In this document: one piece after another, positions 58,892 to 64,000 of the stretch
Position numbering within the stretch: the stretch's first letter is position 1
Layout of the letters: each line of letters opens with the position of its first letter
DNA from: Flavobacterium frigoris PS1
GTDB lineage: Bacteria; Bacteroidota; Bacteroidia; Flavobacteriales; Flavobacteriaceae
DNA: 64,000 nucleotides
Assembly: GCF_000252125.1 (NCBI RefSeq)
Contig: NZ_AHKF01000018.1
Span: forward strand, 620,001 to 684,000
Direction: 5' to 3'
Position numbers and translations under genes: made by a program
Notes under the pieces: model-generated
The model's database searches: none
What the model saw: the letters and a program-made list of their open reading frames with translations, nothing else
Told to the model about the DNA's origin: nothing

Positions 58892-61800
58892 TTAAAGTCC
58901 AAATTTAAATCCTAGATTAAAACCTCTTGGAGTAGAAAGTACTCCATAATCAAATCCTGTTCCTCCTGCACCTCCGGAGCTGGCATTCAAACCATTTACT
59001 GCAGGGTCAGCACCTGTATAATTTGTAATCATAAAGGCATCGGTTACGGTAAGATACATAGATATACTACTGAAAACTTTAGTTCTTTTTAAAATTTCTG
59101 CTGGCATTCTGTAACTTAAAGTAATATCACGCATTCTTAGCCAATTAATATCTTTTTCAATGAAATCTGAATCAACGTAATTAAGATTGTAAAATTCGTT
59201 TTGATAATAAGGAGATACTTGAATGTTATTTTTGGTAGGATTGGCTGTGTTTTCTAAACCATCTTGTAAAACACCATTAAGTACTAATGGCTGCTCACGA
59301 TCTAAGGTTTTTGTACTCAATCCTTGGGTGTATAGATAAGCAGCAGTACCATTATAGATATCACCACCTTTACGTATATCTAATAAAAAGGAAAGTTTAA
59401 AATTCTTATAAGCAAAGCTATTTTGAAGTCCAATTACGAAGTCAGGATTTCTATCTCCAACTATAGGGAAAGTTTGGTCTCTCACAGCTTGACCGTTTGA
59501 AGGGTTAATTAAGATATCTCCGTTGTCATTTCGTACATTAGTATATCCTGTAAATGTTGTTAATGGTGAACCCACTTTTGTTCCACCCCTTACATTACCA
59601 AATAACCAAGTGTCTGAGGTATAATACTCCGTTAAAGTAGGAGGTAAACTAAGTAATTCACTATCTGTTTTTGTAAAATTCGCTAATACATCCCAGGTGA
59701 AGTTATTTGCTATTACAGGTGTAGCCGTCAAAGTAATTTCCAGTCCTCTGTTCTTTAAAGAACCAAAATTATATGCAGTTAATACAAATCCAGTACCATA
59801 ACTCAATCGCATGTTATTGATGATTGAATTATCAGTTTTTCTTTGATATACTGCTACGTCTAAACCAATTCTATCTTTGAAGAAACGCATTTCAGTTCCT
59901 AGCTCAGTAGAGGTATTCATTTCAGCCTGAAGATTTGGATTTGCTCCCGTTACTGAATATCCAAAACCACCACCTGTTGTAGATTTAGTTTCATAAGTTG
60001 GTGATATAGAGTAAGGTCTAGCATCATTTGCTACTCTTGCATAAGAAGCTCTTAATTTTCCATATGAAATAACATCTCCATTGTTTAGTCCATCTAACTC
60101 AGTAAAGACAAAACTTAATGAAGAAGAAGGATAAAAGAAAGAGTTGTTAGCTCTAGGTAAAGTTGAAGAAACGTCATTTCTTCCTGTTAATGTTAAAAAT
60201 AGAGTTTTGTCATAATCTAAAGTGAATTCGCCAAAAATACCATCTACACGTCTTTTAATAATTCTTTCTTGTGACCTTTGTGTAACGGGATCAGTGTTAT
60301 TAATTGTCATTACATCAGTTTCGTAAAATTTCTCTCCTTTAGTAGATAATATTTTATAATTATTTTCTAATCGCGCAACTCCAATACGAAGCAATCCATT
60401 AAATTTTCCAATAGATCTTTTGGCAGTTCCAAAAGCCAAATAGTTGTAATTATTTGATTGGTCAGTGTACTGTTCAAAATAACCACCAGTAGAAATTCCA
60501 GTACCACTACCAATTCCTATTGCGCTTCTGGAAGACTCAGGATGAACTGATTTGAATCCTTGTGTTGCATTCGCATCAATACCAAAACGGCCAGTAAAAC
60601 TCAACCATGATAACGGATCGTAAGTCAAAGAAACGTTAGTTAAAATACGATTATTTTTGTCATTTCCTTTGTTTTTGTTTACTTCAAATAAAGGATTGTC
60701 TACTTCAGTATCATTAGTTCCATCCGTTATTTTACGACGGGTTCCATCTGGATTTAAATAATTAGTTACATCTTCATTAGCAGGGAAGCTTAAGAGGTTT
60801 AATAAAAATCCACCAGAACCTTTAGATGTTTTATCTGTCTCTGACTTGATGTAAGAGAATGAGGCTTCTGATTTTAATTTACTTGATAATTTTGCAGTTC
60901 CGCTTAAGGAAAGGTTTAGTCTATTATAAGCTGAATTAGGTACAACTCCTGTTTGATCAATATTAGACATGGATAAACGGTATGTCATTAAATCATTACC
61001 AGCATCAAATGTTAGGGAATTAGTCTTTTTTACACCAGTTTCAAAAAAGTTATTGATGTTATCATATAATACGGCGTCTGCTGCATATTTTTCACCAAAG
61101 TGTCTGCGGTAATTAGCATCGCTTATCCCATTATAACCTCTTTGATATACTTGTTGCGTTTCAGGGAAGCGATACACATTATCTAAACGAATATCTGTTG
61201 AGTAGGTAAGTGTTCCTTTACCGTTTTTTCCTTTTTTAGTTGTAATTACTATAGCTCCATTTCCAGCTTCAATCCCATACAATGCAGCTGCTTCAGGCCC
61301 TTTTAAAACAGTAACTGATTCAATGTCATCTGGATTTATATCAGCACCACGGTTAGTGTAATCCGTATCTCTATTTGGTCCGTTTGAAATTAATAACCCT
61401 TGGTCTAAAGTGGAGTTACTAATTGGCAAACCATCTACAATAAATAATGGGGAATTATTCCCACTCATTGAGTTTACCCCTCTAAGTTGAATAGCTGCTG
61501 AAGCTCCGGGGGAACCTGACGTACTTGTCACTGTTAAACCAGCAATCCTACCTTGTAAAGCATTAACAAAGTTTTCTCTTTGTGTATCTGCTATATCTGT
61601 TCCTTTTACACCTTGTGTAGCGTAACCCAATGATGCTTTTGGGCGGTTAATACCAAAAGCTCCTGTAACAGTAACTTCTTTTAAACTCTCTGCGCCTTCA
61701 CTTAAAGTAAGATTGATAGAAGGCGAAGTTGCTTTAATTTCTTTGGTTTCAAAACCAATGTAACTAAAAACAAGTAGATCTGTTGGTTCTGCACCGATGG

Positions 61801-61978
61801 AGTATTTACCATCAAAATCCGTAATACTACTTTTTGTAGTTCCTTTAATAAGAACTGTAACTCCGGGAATAGGAATGCCATCCGCTTTGTTTTTTACAGT
61901 TCCAGTAATTGTTTTTGTTTGTGCAAAAGCACTTTGGACCAACAAAAACAATAATGAAATCAGGAATAATTTTTTCAT
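58892..61978 (-). CDS. susC: SusC/RagA-type TonB-linked outer-membrane protein
   Basis: From the ATG at 61978 the protein has about 1028 residues and a signal peptide (MKKLFLISLLFLLVQSAFAQ). It has a carboxypeptidase-regulatory-like domain (TVKNKADGIPIPGVTVLIKGT), a TonB-box-like stretch (SLKEVTVTGA), a plug with VNALQGRIAGLTVTS and a beta-barrel ending FNLGFKFGL. SusC imports oligosaccharides or peptides with TonB. Paired with SusD it forms the uptake complex of this locus. An upstream ATG at 62011 is less likely. Confidence 0.95.
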   Translation of the reverse strand: MKKLFLISLLFLLVQSAFAQTKTITGTVKNKADGIPIPGVTVLIKGTTKSSITDFDGKYSIGAEPTDLLVFSYIGFETKEIKATSPSINLTLSEGAESLKEVTVTGAFGINRPKASLGYATQGVKGTDIADTQRENFVNALQGRIAGLTVTSTSGSPGASAAIQLRGVNSMSGNNSPLFIVDGLPISNSTLDQGLLISNGPNRDTDYTNRGADINPDDIESVTVLKGPEAAALYGIEAGNGAIVITTKKGKNGKGTLTYSTDIRLDNVYRFPETQQVYQRGYNGISDANYRRHFGEKYAADAVLYDNINNFFETGVKKTNSLTFDAGNDLMTYRLSMSNIDQTGVVPNSAYNRLNLSLSGTAKLSSKLKSEASFSYIKSETDKTSKGSGGFLLNLLSFPANEDVTNYLNPDGTRRKITDGTNDTEVDNPLFEVNKNKGNDKNNRILTNVSLTYDPLSWLSFTGRFGIDANATQGFKSVHPESSRSAIGIGSGTGISTGGYFEQYTDQSNNYNYLAFGTAKRSIGKFNGLLRIGVARLENNYKILSTKGEKFYETDVMTINNTDPVTQRSQERIIKRRVDGIFGEFTLDYDKTLFLTLTGRNDVSSTLPRANNSFFYPSSSLSFVFTELDGLNNGDVISYGKLRASYARVANDARPYSISPTYETKSTTGGGFGYSVTGANPNLQAEMNTSTELGTEMRFFKDRIGLDVAVYQRKTDNSIINNMRLSYGTGFVLTAYNFGSLKNRGLEITLTATPVIANNFTWDVLANFTKTDSELLSLPPTLTEYYTSDTWLFGNVRGGTKVGSPLTTFTGYTNVRNDNGDILINPSNGQAVRDQTFPIVGDRNPDFVIGLQNSFAYKNFKLSFLLDIRKGGDIYNGTAAYLYTQGLSTKTLDREQPLVLNGVLQDGLENTANPTKNNIQVSPYYQNEFYNLNYVDSDFIEKDINWLRMRDITLSYRMPAEILKRTKVFSSISMYLTVTDAFMITNYTGADPAVNGLNASSGGAGGTGFDYGVLSTPRGFNLGFKFGL

Positions 61979-62009
61979 AATTATTTGGTTTATTTTAAGG
62001 TTAGTACAC

Positions 62010-62041
62010 AAATATATTTATTTACTGCAAATAATTGCAAT
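62010..62041 (-). promoter_or_regulatory. susC promoter, Bacteroidetes type
   Basis: On the minus strand a TTG at 62041-62039 and TATATTTG at 62017-62010 are spaced 21 nt apart, close to the usual spacing. They lie about 31 nt upstream of the susC start. Confidence 0.6.
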
Positions 62042-62074
62042 GTTTTACGAATTATTTTTCATTTTTTGTTAAAA

Positions 62075-62091
62075 AACGCAACATAACGCAA
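62075..62091. promoter_or_regulatory. possible DeoR operator: two AACGCAA-type repeats
   Basis: AACGCA at 62075-62080 and 62085-62090 are spaced one helical turn apart in the divergent susC-deoR gap, upstream of the susC promoter. A related AACGCA lies upstream of nagB. Confidence 0.5.
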
Positions 62092-62155
62092 TTTTTGATA
62101 CTGAGTTGGAATGTAGTATTGACTATATTGCTTCTTTTTGAATCATTAATTTTAA

Positions 62156-62163
62156 TACATTTG
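62156..62163 (+). promoter_or_regulatory. possible -7 element for the deoR-type gene
   Basis: TACATTTG matches TAnnTTTG and lies about 25 nt upstream of the start at 62189. A TTG at 62138-62140 is slightly close (15 nt). Confidence 0.55.
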
Positions 62164-62188
62164 TAACCTATCAATTTATTTATTCAAT

Positions 62189-62938
62189 ATGTTAAAAGCA
62201 GAAAGGCGCAATTTTATAATGACCAAGCTGGTTAAAGAACAACGTGTTAACACTATTGAATTAGCTGAGGTTTTAGGTCTTTCCGAAGATACTATACGCA
62301 GAGATTTGAATAAGTTACATGTAAAAGGACTTCTGGAGAAAGTATATGGAGGCGCGATACCAGTTAGTAATAAGGAAGAAAACGTTTTTGATATCGTTAT
62401 TTCGAATGAAAAAAAGAAAAGAGAAATTGGTCTTAAAGCTCTTTCGTTGCTCCATGATGGTCAAGTGATTATTATGAGTGGAGGAACGACAAATTTGGTT
62501 TTCTCTAAGCTTATTCCACCTTTATTAAAAGCAACAATATATACTTATAGTTTGCCCATTGCAATGCAATTATCTCAATATCAAAATATTGATTTGATAT
62601 TTATTGGAGGTAAAATGCAGAAGAATGCTATGGTTACTATTGGAATGGATGTATTGCAGGTCTTATCAAAAATTAAGGCTGATATCTGTTTTATGGGTGC
62701 TAGTAGTATTAATATTAAGCAAGGTTTAACAGAAGTGGGTTATGAAGTTTCTATCGTTAAAAAAGCAATGTTAGAAGCATCTGATAAGGTGGTTTCTATG
62801 TTTACTGCTGATAAATTAAATAGTAAAACACCTCATGTAGTTTGCGGTATTGATCGTTTAAATACTATCATAACTGATTTAAATCCAGATGATGAGCTTT
62901 TAAAAGAGTATCACTCGGCTGGAGTTATTGTACTATAA
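62189..62938 (+). CDS. DeoR-family transcriptional regulator
   Basis: The 249-residue protein has an N-terminal DeoR HTH (NTIELAEVLGLSEDTIRRDLNKLHVKGLLEKVYGGAIP, about 22-59) and a sugar-phosphate-binding domain with IIMSGGTTNLVFSKL and a conserved FIGG segment. DeoR proteins repress sugar operons and respond to a sugar phosphate, likely an amino-sugar phosphate here. It is divergent from susC and directly upstream of nagB, so it probably regulates both. Confidence 0.93.
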   Translation: MLKAERRNFIMTKLVKEQRVNTIELAEVLGLSEDTIRRDLNKLHVKGLLEKVYGGAIPVSNKEENVFDIVISNEKKKREIGLKALSLLHDGQVIIMSGGTTNLVFSKLIPPLLKATIYTYSLPIAMQLSQYQNIDLIFIGGKMQKNAMVTIGMDVLQVLSKIKADICFMGASSINIKQGLTEVGYEVSIVKKAMLEASDKVVSMFTADKLNSKTPHVVCGIDRLNTIITDLNPDDELLKEYHSAGVIVL

Positions 62939-62978
62939 TTGCATTATGTTGCATTATCTTATTATATTTATGTTAAAT

Positions 62979-63047
62979 AACGCATTTAACTGCGATTTTG
63001 TTTTGTAATTTTTTACATTTGTTATATTAACTATCTTAAAATACGCA
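62979..63047. promoter_or_regulatory. AACGCA-type repeats and -7 element upstream of nagB
   Basis: AACGCA (62979-62984), TGCG (62991-62994) and ACGCA (63043-63047) flank a TACATTTG at 63014-63021 (TAnnTTTG). A direct TTGCATTAT repeat lies just upstream. The pattern matches the susC upstream AACGCA sites, suggesting shared DeoR control. Confidence 0.5.
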
Positions 63048-63053
63048 ATAAAT

Positions 63054-64000
63054 ATGACTGCAACTCGCAACTTAAACTACGTAGCACCCGGAAAGTACGA
63101 AACAACACGATTTGAAAAAATTCACAGCGAAATTTTTAAGAATTCAATAGAAGCTTCAAAAATAGTTGCTCAGGAAATAAAAACGCTCATACAATCTAAA
63201 CAAGCCGAAAACAAAAAATGTATTTTAGGTTTGGCGACGGGTTCGTCGCCTATTAGAGTGTACGATGAATTGGTCCGTTTGCATAAAGATGAAGGGTTAA
63301 GTTTTAACAATGTGGTTACTTTTAATTTGGATGAATACTATCCAATGACTAAAGAAAATAATCAGAGCTATCATTACTTCATGCATCAGCATCTCTTTAA
63401 TCATATTGATATAAAACCAGAAAACATTAATATTCCTGATGGCACCGTAGCAATTGAAGACTTAAATCAATATTGTGTTGATTATGAATTGAAAATAAAA
63501 AATGCTGGCGGTCTAGATTTTCAGTTATTAGGGATTGGGCGCACAGGACATGTTGGTTTTAATGAACCAGGTTCTCACGTTAATTCAGGAACTCGTTTAA
63601 TCACATTAGACCATATTACAAAAGTAGATGCGTCATCTGACTTTAACGGAATTAGCAATGTTCCTAAAAGAGCTATCACAATGGGAGTTTCTACTATTTT
63701 GAGATCCAAGCGAATTGTTTTATTGGCTTGGGGCCAAAACAAAGCGGATATTATCAAAAGAACAATCCAAGGTGATATCAGTGCCGAAATCCCAGCTACT
63801 TTTTTGCAAAATCACGACAACACCACCTTTGTTTTAGATCAATCAGCTGCTTCTGAGTTAACCCGACTTAAGACTCCTTGGCTAGTTGAGGAATGCGTAT
63901 GGACAGAAGAATTAAAAAGTAAAGCAATCGTATGGCTCTGTAAAAAAACAAAGCAGTCTATATTAAAACTTACTGATAGAGATTATAACAATAATGGAAT
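63054..64000 (+). CDS. nagB: glucosamine-6-phosphate deaminase (NagB-like), cut by window edge
   Basis: The frame starts with ATG at 63054 and stays open to the end (about 315 codons). It has NagB motifs GLATGSSPIRVYDEL, FNLDEYYPM and LLGIGRTGHVGFNEPGS. NagB turns GlcN-6P into F6P plus ammonia, the end of this catabolic route. The reading continues past a normal 260-270-residue NagB length (TDRDYNNNG), as in Bacteroidetes proteins that add a deacetylase-like PIG-L domain, but that part is outside. Confidence 0.92.
   Translation, partial: MTATRNLNYVAPGKYETTRFEKIHSEIFKNSIEASKIVAQEIKTLIQSKQAENKKCILGLATGSSPIRVYDELVRLHKDEGLSFNNVVTFNLDEYYPMTKENNQSYHYFMHQHLFNHIDIKPENINIPDGTVAIEDLNQYCVDYELKIKNAGGLDFQLLGIGRTGHVGFNEPGSHVNSGTRLITLDHITKVDASSDFNGISNVPKRAITMGVSTILRSKRIVLLAWGQNKADIIKRTIQGDISAEIPATFLQNHDNTTFVLDQSAASELTRLKTPWLVEECVWTEELKSKAIVWLCKKTKQSILKLTDRDYNNNG

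Noticed and set aside
63575..63757. minus-strand open frame inside the nagB-like gene
   Set aside because: Antisense to a conserved deaminase region and without family features.
1..64000. CRISPR arrays and insertion sequences
   Set aside because: No regularly spaced repeats and no transposase were seen; the only recombinase is the tyrosine integrase.

Overview
The window looks like a chromosome segment from Flavobacterium or a close relative (Bacteroidetes, Flavobacteriia). Supporting signs are the AT-rich sequence, weak Shine-Dalgarno sites, promoter elements of the Bacteroidetes type (TAnnTTTG), a SusC/SusD pair, a RteC protein, a Bacteroidetes-type integrase, and a run of flavobacterial core genes (ribBA, LptF/G, lolA, ftsK). 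Almost everything is on the minus strand. Only the DeoR regulator and the nagB-like gene at the right edge are on plus.

Region 1 (1-11788) is a tightly packed minus-strand defence operon. It reads hsdR, a KilA-N gene, hsdM and hsdS (a complete type I restriction-modification system). It then runs with almost no gaps into a second module: a 699-residue protein combining an HsdR-N nuclease-like domain, a degenerate N6-methylase domain and an HsdS-like target-recognition tail; an unrecognised protein with a HEPN-like RNKLIH motif; and McrB and McrC. McrC is cut by the window edge. This hybrid McrBC plus recognition-protein module is one of the two most interesting systems here.

Region 2 (12018-27014) is a tellurium-resistance-type (Ter) stress cluster of about 22 genes, again all minus. 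It holds four TerD-family proteins, three vWA (TerY-like) proteins, a protein kinase, a PP2C-like phosphatase, TerC, a HAD hydrolase, a phosphoribosyltransferase, an RDD membrane protein, an SH3 protein, a TM2 protein and several small unknowns. The kinase, phosphatase and vWA genes are adjacent and form the TerY-P triad. Related sequence motifs lie upstream of both this operon and the hsdR operon, suggesting shared control or a cassette boundary.

Region 3 (27365-33108) carries integrative-element functions: two small unknown genes, a DnaC-like ATPase, a replication/primosomal-like protein, an excisionase-like HTH protein, RteC and a tyrosine integrase. It ends at tRNA-Ser(TGA), whose 3' end faces the integrase. 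Regions 1-3 are probably all cargo of one genomic island. No second attachment site was found, so the left end may lie outside the window.

Region 4 (33276-43189) is ordinary chromosome: ribBA (with an apparently dead cyclohydrolase II half), an LptF/LptG permease, lolA, ftsK, a diacylglycerol-kinase-family gene, tpx, a small unknown, thioredoxin, peroxiredoxin and an NhaC antiporter.

Region 5 (43425-64000) is a peptidoglycan-sugar recycling and scavenging locus. SusC/SusD and a DUF4397 lipoprotein would bind and import fragments. NamZ, a DigH-like hydrolase and a NagZ-AmiE-like fusion lipoprotein would break them down outside the cytoplasm. An SSS symporter and an AmpG-like carrier would import products. 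Cytoplasmic NagZ, MurQ and a NagB-like deaminase would feed them into amino-sugar catabolism. A divergent DeoR regulator sits next to susC, and AACGCA-type motifs occur upstream of both susC and nagB. No MurNAc kinase or NagA is visible in the window.
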